A DNA stretch of 64,000 bases. It comes from Bordetella sp. FB-8 (GTDB lineage: Bacteria > Pseudomonadota > Gammaproteobacteria > Burkholderiales > Burkholderiaceae_B). The stretch covers positions 3,876,597 through 3,940,596 of the forward strand of contig NZ_KB907784.1 of NCBI RefSeq assembly GCF_000382185.1, written 5' to 3'. The first letter of the stretch is position 1; every line of letters starts with the position of its first letter. A model generated the notes under the pieces. It worked only from the letters and a program-made list of their open reading frames with translations. It had not been told where the DNA came from and did no database searches. Positions 41,357 to 53,580 of this stretch are shown in pieces. A program made the position numbers and the translations under genes.

Positions 41357-42751
41357 TCAGGACGGCTTGGCGGCGAACGCCGCCTCCGCCGCCAGCGTCT
41401 GGCGCCGGAAGCGGCCGGCCACCAGGTGGTAGAAAGGATGGGGGCTGAACTGCTTGGAGACCACCGATGCGCCCAGCGACGCGGCAAGCAGCCAGAACAG
41501 CATGGGCTGGCTACCCGTCATTTCCATCACGACCACGCTGGCCGTGAGCGGCGCCTGGGTGGCCGCCGCCAGGAAAGCCGCCATGGACAAGAGCACCAGA
41601 ACGCGCTGGTCCACGCCCGAGCCGAGCCAGTGCCAGATCTGCGCGCCGATGCCCGCGCCGGTGGTCAAGGCCGGCGTGAAGATGCCGCCGGGGATGCCGG
41701 CCCAGTACGAGGCCACGGTGGCGAACAGCTTGGCCAGGCCAAAACCGTCGACGGGCGCGGGTTTGCCGGCCAACAGGGTGGCGGCCACGTCGTAGCCCGT
41801 ACCGTACACGGAACCGGCCGTCAGCGTGCCCAGACAGGCCAGCGCCAGCCCCATTCCCGCTGCCATCCAGTAAGGATGCCGCCGCACCAAGGTGCCCAGC
41901 TTGCGCGGCAGGTTCTCCGCCAGGCTGCCCGCCAGCAAGCGGGCAAAAACGCCCCCCAGCACACCGTTTATCAGGCAGCACAGGAGGGTCCAGCCCAGCA
42001 TGCCGTGGGCGAAGGTCTCGCCGTTGAAATGGCCGAAATACGGATTGTTGCCGGCGACGGCTACAACCAGAAAACCCGCCGTCAGCACTGCAACCAGCAC
42101 ATGGCGCTGCCAGCGCAGGGACACGCCGCGCCCCAGCTCTTCGATGGCGAACATCACGCCGGCCAGCGGCGCGTTGAAGGCCGCGGCCAGCCCGCCCGCG
42201 GCGCCCGCGGCGATCAACTCGCGCAGATCGAAATCGCGCAGCGGCACGCCCAGGCGCTGGCACAGACGACTCCAGGCGAGCATCACGGCGGCGCCCACCT
42301 GCACCGAGGGGCCTTCCCGGCCGATCGAGGCACCCAGCGCCATGCCTGCGAAACTCAGCGGTATTTTCCAGACTGTCTGCAGGGAAACCAGGCGCCATTG
42401 CGCGCGCCCGGGCGGCAGCGACAGCGCGCCCATCACCTGGGGAATGCCGCTGCCGCCGGAATAAGGCGCAAAGCGCAGCGTGAGCCAGCGCAGGACCAGC
42501 AGGCCCAGCGGCAGGGCGACAAAGGCCAGCCATCCGTACTCGCTCGTCCATCGGCGGTTCCACGCGAGGGCCATATCGGCCAAGCGGGCAAAACCCAAGG
42601 ACACCAGCGCCACCAGCGCCGAGCCGATCAGGAGCAAGGCCAGGCGCAGGCTTTTGCGCGACAGCCGCCCCATATGGCGCAACTTGGTGCGCACTCGACT
42701 GCGGATCCGATCAAGAAGCCGGGTGGGTATCGTACGGTTGGAGTCTGTCAT
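41357..42751 (-). CDS. ClC-family chloride channel/transporter
   Basis: 464 residues from ATG 42751. ClC anion-site motifs in order: GSGIPQV, GREGPSVQ, and GIPGGIFTPALTTGAG. The gating Glu is in GREGP, and FAIEELG is where exchangers carry the proton Glu. Ten or more membrane segments. No CBS domain. It likely exchanges Cl- for H+ and would support acid tolerance. Confidence 0.92.
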   Translation of the reverse strand: MTDSNRTIPTRLLDRIRSRVRTKLRHMGRLSRKSLRLALLLIGSALVALVSLGFARLADMALAWNRRWTSEYGWLAFVALPLGLLVLRWLTLRFAPYSGGSGIPQVMGALSLPPGRAQWRLVSLQTVWKIPLSFAGMALGASIGREGPSVQVGAAVMLAWSRLCQRLGVPLRDFDLRELIAAGAAGGLAAAFNAPLAGVMFAIEELGRGVSLRWQRHVLVAVLTAGFLVVAVAGNNPYFGHFNGETFAHGMLGWTLLCCLINGVLGGVFARLLAGSLAENLPRKLGTLVRRHPYWMAAGMGLALACLGTLTAGSVYGTGYDVAATLLAGKPAPVDGFGLAKLFATVASYWAGIPGGIFTPALTTGAGIGAQIWHWLGSGVDQRVLVLLSMAAFLAAATQAPLTASVVVMEMTGSQPMLFWLLAASLGASVVSKQFSPHPFYHLVAGRFRRQTLAAEAAFAAKPS

Positions 42752-42900
42752 GGGCCGGGATTCGTTAGAGCGGAATTGGGGGAAGACCGTCACGAGGAAA
42801 AGAATTCAAAACAATGCAATACGCCCAGACTCGCGCATCATGCAACGCACGAAGCTGGGCGAAAGCGGACAAGGCGCGGCTTGCGCGCAGGCCGTTGCGG

Positions 42901-43479
42901 TCAGTCCAGGTTCTTGGCGGCGAAATCCCAGTTAACCAAGGCCCAGAAGTTTTCCAGATACTTGGGACGGGCGTTGCGGGTGTCGATATAGTAGGCGTGC
43001 TCCCACACGTCGCAGGTCAGCAGCGGCACGTCGGCGGTGGTCAGCGGCGTGGCGGCATTGCTGGTGTTGACGATGTCAAGCGAGCCGTCGGGCTTCTTGA
43101 CCAGCCAGGTCCAGCCCGAACCGAAGTTGCCCACGGCCGACTTGGTGAAGGCTTCCTTGAAAGCGTCGAACGAACCCCACTTGGCGTTTATGGCATCGCC
43201 CAGCTTGCCGGCGGGAGCGCCGCCGCCCTGGGGCTTCATGCCGTTCCAGTAGAACGTATGGTTCCACACCTGGGCCGCGTTGTTGAATACGCCGCCCGAT
43301 GACTTCTTGACGATCTCTTCCAGAGACAGGCTCTCGAACTCCGTACCGGGGATCAAGTTGTTCAGGTTGGTGACGTAGGTCTGGTGGTGCTTGCCGTAGT
43401 GGTATTCGAGCGTTTCTTTCGAGATGTACGGAGCCAGCGCGTCCATCGCGTAAGGCAGGGGGGGCAGAGTGTGGGCCAT
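42901..43479 (-). CDS. sodB: Superoxide dismutase [Fe]
   Basis: 192 residues. Metal ligands in [17 protein letters not shown] and [10 protein letters not shown]. Gln in NNAAQVWNH marks the iron rather than manganese type. No signal peptide. It converts superoxide to peroxide in the cytoplasm. Own promoter upstream. Confidence 0.97.
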   Translation of the reverse strand: MAHTLPPLPYAMDALAPYISKETLEYHYGKHHQTYVTNLNNLIPGTEFESLSLEEIVKKSSGGVFNNAAQVWNHTFYWNGMKPQGGGAPAGKLGDAINAKWGSFDAFKEAFTKSAVGNFGSGWTWLVKKPDGSLDIVNTSNAATPLTTADVPLLTCDVWEHAYYIDTRNARPKYLENFWALVNWDFAAKNLD

Positions 43480-43531
43480 ATCGTTTCCTCGGTGTTTGTT
43501 CCTGCGGTGTTATCCGCAATCAAGCCAATCT

Positions 43532-43560
43532 ATTGTATCGGCTAGTCCCGGCCTGCCGAA
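43532..43560 (-). promoter_or_regulatory. sodB promoter
   Basis: TTCGGC (43555-43560) and TACAAT (43532-43537) spaced by 17 bp on the minus strand, about 53 bp before the sodB start. A weak hairpin at 43566-43580 may end xseA transcription. Confidence 0.6.
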
Positions 43561-43615
43561 GGGAAAACCCCAAAAGGGTTAGAACTTCATCGATTGCGCC
43601 GCAAACAACCCAAAA

Positions 43616-44977
43616 TCACGCATCAATTCCGTCCACCTGCACGACATCGGCCAGCGCCTCGCCTTGCCCGAACGCCAGCATCAGGCGCTGGCCGGCCTGC
43701 AGCTGCGCGGCGGCGCGCACAATGGCCCCGCCAGGACCGCGCACAATGGCATAGCCGCGCGCCAGCGTATTTTGCGGATCGAAGGCGCGCAGCTGCCCGC
43801 CCGCCGCCGCCAGCTTCGCGCCGCGCGACTCCAACAGACGGGCCTGGGCACGGATTAGCCGACCGGCCAGACCCTGCACGCGTTCGCGTGCCCGGACCGC
43901 GTCAGGCGCGCGATGCACCAGACTTTGCGCCGCCAACGCCACGCGCGCCGCGCGGCGGCCCTGCGGCGCGCGCCAAGCCGCCGCCAGCCGATGCCGCAAA
44001 GCCTCCAGCCGCTCACCCTGTCGGGTCAGGCGCTGAGCCGGCGAAACCAGTTGCGCGCTGGCGCGGTCCAGTCGCTGCATAGCCTGATCGAGCCGGCGGC
44101 GCTGGGCCCGGACCAGGGCCTGGGCCGCATGATCCAGCGCGCGCAACAACTCGGTTCGCGGGGCGCAGGCCAGTTCCGCGGCCGCGGTGGGCGTAGGCGC
44201 GCGCACATCGGCCACGAAATCCGCGATGGTGAAGTCGGTCTCGTGCCCCACCCCGCTGATGACGGTAATGCGGCTGGCCGCCACCTGACGGGCCAGTTGC
44301 TCATCGTTGAAGCTCCAGAGGTCCTCGATGCTGCCGCCGCCGCGCACCAGCAGCAATGTGTCGACCTCGCCACGCGCGTTGGCCACCGCCACCTGGGCCG
44401 CCAGCCTGGCCGCCGAGTCCGCGCCCTGCACCGGAGCGGGATAGACGATCACCGGCACCTGTGGGGCGCGCCGCGCCAGGGCCGACAGCACGTCGCGCAG
44501 AGCGGCCGCGTGCAGCGAGGTCACCACGCCTATGGCGCGCGGCAGGCGTAGGGGTTCGCGCTTGCGTTCGGCATCGAACAGCCCTTCGCTGGCCAGTTGC
44601 GCCTTCAGGCGCAGAAAGGCCTCGTACAGATTGCCCAGACCGGCGCGCCGCATGCCTTCGGCCTGCAGCTGGAAATCACCGCGTGCCTCGTAGAGCGATA
44701 CCCGCGCCCGAACCTCCACCTGGTCGCCGGGCCTGGGCACAAAGCCGACCGCGCCGGCACGGCTGCGGAACATGACGGCCCGCACGGCAGCCCGGCTGTC
44801 CTTGAGGGTGAAGTACCAGTGCCCGGAAGCGGCCTGCGTGAAATTGGACACCTCGCCGCGAACCCACATGAGCGGGACATTCTGCTCCAGCAGTTGCCCC
44901 ACCGCCTGGTTAAGCTGGGCGACAGTCAGGATCTCCCGCGTAAATACATCGTCTGTGACTGCAAATCCAATTGTCAT
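43616..44977 (-). CDS. xseA: Exodeoxyribonuclease VII large subunit
   Basis: 453 residues. N-terminal OB domain (LTVAQLNQAVGQLLEQNVPL, VRGEVSNFTQAASGHWYFTL), catalytic core (LLLVRGGGSIEDLWSFND and SGVGHETDFTIADFVAD), then a long C-terminal coiled coil. It degrades single-stranded DNA with the small subunit XseB, which is not here. Confidence 0.96.
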   Translation of the reverse strand: MTIGFAVTDDVFTREILTVAQLNQAVGQLLEQNVPLMWVRGEVSNFTQAASGHWYFTLKDSRAAVRAVMFRSRAGAVGFVPRPGDQVEVRARVSLYEARGDFQLQAEGMRRAGLGNLYEAFLRLKAQLASEGLFDAERKREPLRLPRAIGVVTSLHAAALRDVLSALARRAPQVPVIVYPAPVQGADSAARLAAQVAVANARGEVDTLLLVRGGGSIEDLWSFNDEQLARQVAASRITVISGVGHETDFTIADFVADVRAPTPTAAAELACAPRTELLRALDHAAQALVRAQRRRLDQAMQRLDRASAQLVSPAQRLTRQGERLEALRHRLAAAWRAPQGRRAARVALAAQSLVHRAPDAVRARERVQGLAGRLIRAQARLLESRGAKLAAAGGQLRAFDPQNTLARGYAIVRGPGGAIVRAAAQLQAGQRLMLAFGQGEALADVVQVDGIDA

Positions 44978-45374
44978 AAGGCTTTCCGGGGAGCTATATG
45001 TCCACAGGGCGCGTGGTGCGGAGTTTTAAGATTGTCAAGCCTCTATTCTGTCGCCACTGCCGCCCGGAGAATCAATATTCTCCGTGTAAATTATTGATTT
45101 ATATAAATAAAAAAACCATTTCAAATTGACCCGCTTTCGTCGACTCCCACGCCAACCCGCATGAAAACCGGCTTGCGGGCTAGTTTTGCACAGAATTATC
45201 CACAAAAATTGTGGGTAACTTGGTAGCAGGGGAAACTGCTAAAGCATGCCTTGCGGGCTTTGGGGCGCATCCTCACCAGGATAAACACAAAAGATACGTA
45301 CCCGTCAGCGCCTTCGGCTTGCTTCGGCCCGGACCGACGATTACAGTCTCGCCTTGCAAGGATCGGCCGATTGC
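44978..45374. other. Intergenic region with AT-rich tract and DnaA-like boxes
   Basis: A 397-bp gap between the divergent xseA and exbB-like genes. It has an AT-rich tract (about 45082-45126) and an inverted pair of DnaA-like boxes at 45196-45218. No gene is seen. Confidence 0.6.
45196..45218. promoter_or_regulatory. Inverted pair of DnaA-box-like sequences
   Basis: TTATCCACA (45196-45204) is a perfect DnaA box; TGTGGGTAA (45210-45218) is its inverted partner with one difference. Five A/T bases separate them. An AT-rich tract lies about 70 bp to the left. Confidence 0.5.
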
Positions 45375-46040
45375 ATGCTGGGCATGCCCGCCTCCTTACT
45401 CCTTTTCGTCGCACCGGAGCCCCCCGTTTTGCTAGCTCTCCTTGAAGCCGCCGGCTGGCCGATCTGGCCGCTGCTCGCCACCTCCGTACTGGGGCTGGCC
45501 CTGATTGTGGAACGTCTGCTGTCCCTGCGCCGCAGTCTGGTGATGCCCCGCGACCTGACCGAACAGGTGCGTGACATGCTGCGCAACCAGCAAGACAGCC
45601 CCGACGCCTTGTCCCAGCTCGAACGCAATTCGCCGCTGGGCCGCATATTGGCCGAAGTACTGCGCCAGCGCGGCCTGCCCCGCGCCGAAGTGCGCATGGC
45701 GGTCGAGGATGTCGGCCGTTCAGTGGCCCACGACCTGGGCCGGTTCGTGCCGGCCATAGGCACCATCGCTGCCGTCGCCCCGCTAATGGGACTGTTCGGC
45801 ACGGTGGTGGGCATGATCGACATCTTCAGCGCCTACGCCCCTGGCGTCAGCGATCCGGCGCAACTGGCGCACGGCATCTCGGTGGCCCTCTACAACACCT
45901 GCTTCGGCATTCTCATCGCCATCCCGGCCATGATCGCGCACCGCTACTTGCGCTCGCGCGTCGATGGCCTGCTGAACGCGATGGAACAGACGGCAGGCAA
46001 GCTGGCCCGACACCTGGCAGCCCTGGAGTCGCGCGCATGA
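45375..46040 (+). CDS. exbB: ExbB/TolQ-family proton channel
   Basis: 221 residues from the ATG at 45375 (Met at 45384 is possible; the longest frame starts at a TTG). Three membrane helices, the first AAGWPIWPLLATSVLGLALI, then the conserved IAAVAPLMGLFGTVVGMI and TCFGILIAIPAMIAHR. It forms a proton channel with ExbD/TolR. It overlaps exbD by 4 bp. No tonB or tolA in the window, so the partner pathway is open. Confidence 0.88.
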   Translation: MLGMPASLLLFVAPEPPVLLALLEAAGWPIWPLLATSVLGLALIVERLLSLRRSLVMPRDLTEQVRDMLRNQQDSPDALSQLERNSPLGRILAEVLRQRGLPRAEVRMAVEDVGRSVAHDLGRFVPAIGTIAAVAPLMGLFGTVVGMIDIFSAYAPGVSDPAQLAHGISVALYNTCFGILIAIPAMIAHRYLRSRVDGLLNAMEQTAGKLARHLAALESRA

Positions 46041-46450
46041 ACTTCCGGGGCGAGGGCCGCGGCCGCGACGAGGTCGAGATCAATCTGATTCCCCTCATCG
46101 ACGTACTGCTGGTCATACTAATTTTCCTGGCGGCCACCACCTCGTTCGCCCACTTCACGCGGCTCAAGATCACGCTGCCGCAGGCCGCGGCGGAGCAGCA
46201 GGAATCCACCCCGCTCGAGATCGCCGTCAGCCAGGACGGCCACTACGCACTCAATGGCACGCTGATCGACGGCAGCACGACGGCCGACATCGCCCGGGCG
46301 CTGGTGCAGGCCGTGCAGGGCAAATCGTCGCCCGTGCTCGTGATCAATGCCGATGCACAGTCCACGCACCAGTCCGTCGTCAACGTGATGGAAGCGGCCC
46401 GGCAGGCCGGTATCGAACGGCTCAATTTCGCTGCCCAGACCGCCCAATGA
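46037..46450 (+). CDS. exbD: ExbD/TolR-family protein
   Basis: 137 residues: NLIPLIDVLLVILIFLAATT, the single membrane helix with the essential Asp, then a periplasmic domain. ATGA overlap with exbB. Uses proton flow to energise an outer-membrane or envelope process. Confidence 0.9.
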   Translation: MNFRGEGRGRDEVEINLIPLIDVLLVILIFLAATTSFAHFTRLKITLPQAAAEQQESTPLEIAVSQDGHYALNGTLIDGSTTADIARALVQAVQGKSSPVLVINADAQSTHQSVVNVMEAARQAGIERLNFAAQTAQ

Positions 46451-46501
46451 GCGGGGCCGAGCCTGAACGGCGCACCGCTTCTGCGCAATAAGCAGGCCAC
46501 C

Positions 46502-47590
46502 GTGAACGCCCGAGACTCTCTGCAGCGGCAATGGCAGGACGATGGCTTACTGTCCCGCCTGCTGGCCCCGCTGTCCTGGCTCGCCGGCCTGGCCGTGCGC
46601 CGCAAGCACGAAGCCTATCGCAGCGGTCGCAGGACAGCCTGGCGCGCGCCAGTGCCCGTGGTGGTGGTCGGCAATCTCTATGTCGGGGGCACCGGCAAGA
46701 CGCCCGTCGTGATCGCGATTGCGCAAGGCCTGCATGCGCAGGGCTGGACACCCGGCGTGGTCAGCCGAGGCTACGGTGCGCGCGTGGGCAGCGAGCCGCG
46801 CGTCGGCATGGGCGCGGACCTGGACCCGGCCGCTTATGGCGACGAGCCGGCGCTCATCGCGCGCGCCGCCGCCGTTCCTGTGGCCGTGCATCCGCGGCGC
46901 GTCCTTGCTGCGCAGGCGCTGCTGCGCGCCTGCCCCGGCGTCGATGTCATCATCGCCGACGACGGTCTGCAGCACCTGCAGTTGGCGCGCGACGTGGAAA
47001 TCGTGGTGCAGGACGAGCGCGGCCTGGGCAACGGCCGCATGCTGCCCGCGGGCCCGCTGCGCGAGCCGCCGTCGCGCCTGAACGAGGTCGATGTCGTGGT
47101 CACCAACCTCGGCTCCAGGCCTGCCGATTTGAAATCGACACCGTCCGAACCCGATGCGAATGCGATGGCGACGGGACTGCGCTCCCCCCGTGCCGGCCCT
47201 GTGCAGCTATCCATGCGGCTCGAACCCGGGGCGGCTCGATGCCTAGCGGACGGCAATACGCGCCCCTTGGCCGATTTCGCAGCCGGCCCGCCGGTTGCGG
47301 CGGCGGCCGGCATCGGCAATCCGCAGCGCTTTTTCGACACGCTGCGCGCTGCCGGCATCGCCCTGGCCGAGACGCTGCCCTTGCCCGATCACTATGCTTA
47401 CGACGAGTCACCTTTCGGCGGCCTGCAGTCGGGACAGATCCTGGTCACCGCAAAGGACGCGATCAAATGCGCTCGGCTGGACGACGCCAGGCTGTGGGAA
47501 GTCGGCGTACAGGCACGCTTCGAACCCTTCGACCTGACGACCTGGCTGAATGCGGCCATTGTGCGCAAGACCGACCGCAATCGCGGCTGA
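46502..47590 (+). CDS. lpxK: Tetraacyldisaccharide 4'-kinase
   Basis: 362 residues from a GTG at 46502. Walker A in [16 protein letters not shown] after a membrane-bound N-terminus, and the conserved [16 protein letters not shown]. Adds the 4'-phosphate in lipid A synthesis. It is on the plus-strand envelope operon between exbD and a Trm112-like gene. Confidence 0.95.
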   Translation: MNARDSLQRQWQDDGLLSRLLAPLSWLAGLAVRRKHEAYRSGRRTAWRAPVPVVVVGNLYVGGTGKTPVVIAIAQGLHAQGWTPGVVSRGYGARVGSEPRVGMGADLDPAAYGDEPALIARAAAVPVAVHPRRVLAAQALLRACPGVDVIIADDGLQHLQLARDVEIVVQDERGLGNGRMLPAGPLREPPSRLNEVDVVVTNLGSRPADLKSTPSEPDANAMATGLRSPRAGPVQLSMRLEPGAARCLADGNTRPLADFAAGPPVAAAAGIGNPQRFFDTLRAAGIALAETLPLPDHYAYDESPFGGLQSGQILVTAKDAIKCARLDDARLWEVGVQARFEPFDLTTWLNAAIVRKTDRNRG

Positions 47591-47630
47591 CGTGGCCTGC
47601 CCCACGGCTTTCTGCTTTAGAATGCCGGGC

Positions 47631-47822
47631 ATGGAATCCCGCTTGCTCGACATCCTCGTATGCCCCCTGTGCAAGGGCCGTCTGCAATTCGACCGCGCGC
47701 AGGCAGAACTGATCTGCCAGGCCGACCGTCTGGCCTTTCCCGTGCGCGACGGTATCCCCGTCATGCTGGAACCCGAGGCCCGCGACCTCGACGCGACGGC
47801 CGTCCCGACCTGCGCGGCCTGA
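47631..47822 (+). CDS. Trm112-family small protein
   Basis: 63 residues starting [20 protein letters not shown], with the CPLC and [10 protein letters not shown] patterns of Trm112/YcaR zinc-binding proteins. Often between lpxK and kdsB. Family members act as activators of methyltransferases or remain of unknown role in bacteria. Confidence 0.87.
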   Translation: MESRLLDILVCPLCKGRLQFDRAQAELICQADRLAFPVRDGIPVMLEPEARDLDATAVPTCAA

Positions 47823-47835
47823 ATTTCGCCGCGCT

Positions 47836-49412
<1,577 letters not shown>

Positions 49413-49467
49413 GCGGCACCCGCGCGCCCCTGGAATCCCCCTATCGGAATCACGCAAGGCAGCTCAT

Positions 49468-50226
<759 letters not shown>

Positions 50227-50238
50227 TCAGGATATTCC

Positions 50239-51804
50239 TTGGCCTTGTTCAAGTCGGCCGCTGCCATCAGCGGCCTTACCCTGATTTCGCGCATCAGCGG
50301 CCTGGCCCGCGACACGCTTATCGCCCGCACTTTCGGTGCCAGCCCCCTTACCGACGCGTTCTGGATTGCCTTTCGCATTCCCAACCTGTTGCGCCGGCTG
50401 TTTGCCGAAGGCGCGTTCTCGCAAGCCTTCGTGCCCATCCTCGGGGCGGCTCGGCAGCAGCACGGTGACGAAGGCATCCGCCCCCTGCTCGACCGAGTGG
50501 CCCTGCTGCTGACCGCCGTGCTGGCGCTGCTGGTCGTGATCGGCGTCATTGCAACGCCCTGGGTCGTAACGCTGATCGCCAGCGGCCTGCGCCACCACGG
50601 CCGCGACGAAGAATTCGCCGCCGCCGTGAGCATGACGCGCTTCATGTTCCCTTACATCCTGTTCATGTCCCTGGCGGCCTTCGCCACGGGCGTGCTCAAT
50701 ACCTGGCGCCGCTTCGCCATCCCCGCTTTCACGCCTGTCCTGCTCAATCTGTGCATGATCGCCGCCTGCCTGTGGATTTCGCCGCATTTGGGCCTGCCGA
50801 TCTTCGGCCTGGCCATCGGCGTGATGATCGGCGGTGTGCTGCAGCTGGCCGTGCAGTGGGGTGAACTGGCGCTGATCGGCCTGACGCCGCGCCTGCTCGG
50901 GACTCGCCTGATCGATGCCTGGCGCGACCCCACGGTCAAACGCATCATCAGACAGATGGGGCCCGCCACCCTGGGCGTATCCGTCGCGCAGATCTCGCTC
51001 CTGATCAACACCAACATCGCCACCTGGCTCAAGCCCGGCAGCGTGACCTGGCTGTCCTTTGCCGACCGGCTCATGGAATTCCCCACGGCGATCCTGGGCG
51101 TGGCGCTGGGCACAGTGCTTCTGCCCAGCCTCTCCGCCGCCTACGCGAAGAAAGATGATGACACCTATAGCCACCTGATCGACGCGGGACTGCGCCTGAC
51201 GCTACTGCTGGGCCTGCCCGCCGTCCTGGGTATGGCGCTGCTGTCCGACGGCCTGGTGGCCACGCTGTTTAACTACGGCGCATTCCATGCGTCGGACGTG
51301 CAGCAGACGCGCCTGGCCGTCATCGCCTACTCGGTCGGCCTGATCGGTCTGTTGTCCGTGAAAATCCTGGCGCCCGGCTTCTACGCCCGACAGGACATCC
51401 GCACTCCGGTCAAGATCGGCGTCGTCGTGCTCGTACTGACGCAGGTGTTCAACCTGATGTTCGTACCTTTCTTTGCCCACGCCGGATTGGCGCTGTCCAT
51501 CGGACTGGGAGCCTGCGTCAATTCAGTCGCCCTGCTGGTCGTCCTGCGCCGCCGCGGAATCTACCGGCCTGGGGCGGGCTGGACCCGATTCATCCTACGC
51601 ATTCTGCCTGCACTGGCTGCCATGGGCGCCTTGCTCGCTTACGCTGACAGCCGGGTGAACTGGATCGCCCTGCAGACCCACGCAGGCCAGCGCGCTCTTT
51701 CGCTGGCCGCCATCATGGCCGCCGCCGCCGCCCTCTATTTCGTCATGCTGTTCGCCGCCGGTTTCCGGCCGACGGATTTCGGCCGCCCCGGCTCGGGCCG
51801 CTGA
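50239..51804 (+). CDS. murJ: Lipid II flippase MurJ
   Basis: 521 residues from a TTG at 50239 after AGGAT. 14 helices expected. Conserved SRISGLARDTLIARTFGASP, DAFWIAFRIPNLLRRLFAEG and AFSQAFVPIL. It moves lipid II to the outer face of the inner membrane for peptidoglycan. Its TTG start may limit expression. Confidence 0.96.
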   Translation: MALFKSAAAISGLTLISRISGLARDTLIARTFGASPLTDAFWIAFRIPNLLRRLFAEGAFSQAFVPILGAARQQHGDEGIRPLLDRVALLLTAVLALLVVIGVIATPWVVTLIASGLRHHGRDEEFAAAVSMTRFMFPYILFMSLAAFATGVLNTWRRFAIPAFTPVLLNLCMIAACLWISPHLGLPIFGLAIGVMIGGVLQLAVQWGELALIGLTPRLLGTRLIDAWRDPTVKRIIRQMGPATLGVSVAQISLLINTNIATWLKPGSVTWLSFADRLMEFPTAILGVALGTVLLPSLSAAYAKKDDDTYSHLIDAGLRLTLLLGLPAVLGMALLSDGLVATLFNYGAFHASDVQQTRLAVIAYSVGLIGLLSVKILAPGFYARQDIRTPVKIGVVVLVLTQVFNLMFVPFFAHAGLALSIGLGACVNSVALLVVLRRRGIYRPGAGWTRFILRILPALAAMGALLAYADSRVNWIALQTHAGQRALSLAAIMAAAAALYFVMLFAAGFRPTDFGRPGSGR

Positions 51805-52197
51805 CCTTCCCCCGCGCATTCTGTTCTGACCGGTCCGCTACGAACGGACCCGCAGCCCGCCTGCTCTCGCGAGCATCCCCGCTGCAGCAGCATGTTTAAT
51901 TCATCCCATCAGGTGACAATTTTTGTTGAAAAAAACATATTTTTACTTTAGATTTTAAAGTCCATCATGCATCTAACACCGTTCTCGTCGCTACATCAGG
52001 AATCTCTACAGCGAAGTTTATGCATGCCGAATCACGGCATTCCATCGCTCTTAAAAATATTTCTCATGAAATAACAAGAGCTTAGAGCCTCTCCCGCGCA
52101 GAAATCCGCCATCAGATTGCGTATCGACGAGCCGCCAACGGAATGTAACATTAGATTTCTTCCGACCTTCTTTTCCGCTCACGCTGTGAACTAGCCG
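51805..52197. other. Low-GC intergenic region before fecR-like gene
   Basis: 393 bp, GC-poor compared with its surroundings, especially 51890-51990 and 52050-52160. TTGAAA and TAGATT, 17 bp apart at about 51928-51956, could be a promoter. No fecI-like sigma gene or FecR N-terminal domain was found in any frame. A horizontally acquired or decayed fragment is possible. Confidence 0.6.
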
Positions 52198-53070
52198 ATG
52201 CTGCCGCGTTTCAGTCGTACCGAACTGCCCCGCCGCGACACCGGCTTGCGGCTTGGCCGACGCCATTTTTTTCTTGGTAGCCTGCTCGCGCTTGGAGGCG
52301 CCGCGGCCGGTGCGGCGATAGCCGACGTCTATTACCCTCTGGCCGGGCTATCCGATGATTACGCCACCCGGACGGGTGAACGCCGCCTGTATCGGCTGCC
52401 CGACGGCAGCCAACTGCTGCTGAACGCCCGCTCCCGCGCCGATCTGTCCTATACCGACAAAGAACGCACCCTGCATCTGCGCGAAGGTGCCGTATCGCTC
52501 ATCGCCCGTCCCGACGCGGCGCGCGCCTTCCTGATACGCACAAGCGAAGGCACGGTCTGCCCCGACGGCCCTCGCGTCATGGTTCGCCAGCAAATGCGCC
52601 GCACCCTGGTCGTCGCCGCCGACAATGCCGCCGAGATCACAACCTCGGCGGGAACCAGAACGATGCTTGCGGCCGGCAGCGGCACCCGCTTTGACAATAC
52701 CCTCGTCGGCAATCCACGTGCCGACCTGCTCGCCGACACCGCCTGGGAAACCGGCTGGGTAAATGTCCACGAACGGCCACTGCTGGAAGTGATTCAAGCC
52801 CTGCGGCCTTATCGCAGAGGCGCGCTGCGCATCTCAGTAGCGGCCGGCGGCCTGCTGGCCAATGGCCGCTATCCGCTCGACGATACCGATGTCGCGCTGC
52901 GCGCCCTGCAAGCCGACATGCCCATCCATATCCGCCGGATTACCCCTTGGTTCACCTCAGTCGATCTGGCCCCGGCCCATGCCAGGGCCTATGCAGGCAG
53001 GCGCGGGGAGGTCTACCCACCCTATGCGGCATCTTCCAGCGCGATTGTTCGACAAACCCTTGCACCATAA
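52198..53070 (+). CDS. FecR-like protein lacking the anti-sigma domain
   Basis: 290 residues. RRHFFLGSLLALGGAAAGAA is a membrane segment (about 26-45), then the periplasmic FecR domain: YRLPDGSQLLLNARSRADLS and LREGAVSLIA, and a C-terminal STN-like part (RPLLEVIQALRPYRRGALRI, PLDDTDVALRALQADMPIHI). FecR proteins transmit siderophore signals to a sigma factor. The N-terminal cytoplasmic DUF4880 part is missing and no fecI is adjacent, so it is either decayed or acts otherwise. Confidence 0.75.
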   Translation: MLPRFSRTELPRRDTGLRLGRRHFFLGSLLALGGAAAGAAIADVYYPLAGLSDDYATRTGERRLYRLPDGSQLLLNARSRADLSYTDKERTLHLREGAVSLIARPDAARAFLIRTSEGTVCPDGPRVMVRQQMRRTLVVAADNAAEITTSAGTRTMLAAGSGTRFDNTLVGNPRADLLADTAWETGWVNVHERPLLEVIQALRPYRRGALRISVAAGGLLANGRYPLDDTDVALRALQADMPIHIRRITPWFTSVDLAPAHARAYAGRRGEVYPPYAASSSAIVRQTLAP

Positions 53071-53088
53071 GGGAAAGCTCGCTAGAAT
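53060..53088 (+). promoter_or_regulatory. rpsT promoter
   Basis: TTGCAC (53060-53065) and TAGAAT (53083-53088) with a 17-bp spacer, 40 bp before rpsT. The -35 box begins inside the end of the fecR-like gene. Confidence 0.78.
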
Positions 53089-53127
53089 GTCGGACTTTGC
53101 CGAATTCTTTAAATTACCGAATACACC

Positions 53128-53391
53128 ATGGCCAATACCGCCCAAGCCCGTAAGCGCGCCCGTCAATCGGTTGAGCGCAACAAGCACAATTCGTCGCTGC
53201 GTTCGATGCTGCGTACCGCGATCAAGCGCGTGCGTCAGGCCATCGAAGCGGGCGACAAGTCCGTCGCCGCCGAGACGCTGCAGAAAGCCAGCAGCGTGAT
53301 CGACCGCGTGGCTGACAAGCAAATCATCCACAAAAACAAGGCTGCTCGCCACAAGAGCCGCCTGGCTGCCGCCGTCAAGGCGCTGGCTTAA
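53128..53391 (+). CDS. rpsT: 30S ribosomal protein S20
   Basis: 87 residues, full length: [40 protein letters not shown] and [15 protein letters not shown]. Helical and basic; binds 16S rRNA. Often next to murJ. Confidence 0.99.
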   Translation: MANTAQARKRARQSVERNKHNSSLRSMLRTAIKRVRQAIEAGDKSVAAETLQKASSVIDRVADKQIIHKNKAARHKSRLAAAVKALA

Positions 53392-53489
53392 CCGTCACTG
53401 CTCTGCTGCGGCCCGCGCGCCTACCGTATCTTCGGTATCTTCGCGCGAGGCTTCCCTCTTCGCGGCAGGCAAACTGAATCGGCAAATGC

Positions 53490-53520
53490 AAAAGGATGCC
53501 TAGCGGCATCCTTTTGTTTT
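53490..53520 (+). terminator. Terminator after rpsT
   Basis: 11-bp stem AAAAGGATGCC / GGCATCCTTTT with loop TAGC, followed by GTTTT. About 100 bp past the stop. Confidence 0.85.
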
Positions 53521-53580
53521 GGGGCGCCAAACCCATGATGCCCGAGCGGGCTGCCGCCCGGCACGAGTGCCGTCAGGACC

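Noticed and set aside
45082..45218. A chromosomal replication origin
   Set aside because: Only two DnaA boxes, and no dnaA, dnaN, gidA or parAB nearby.
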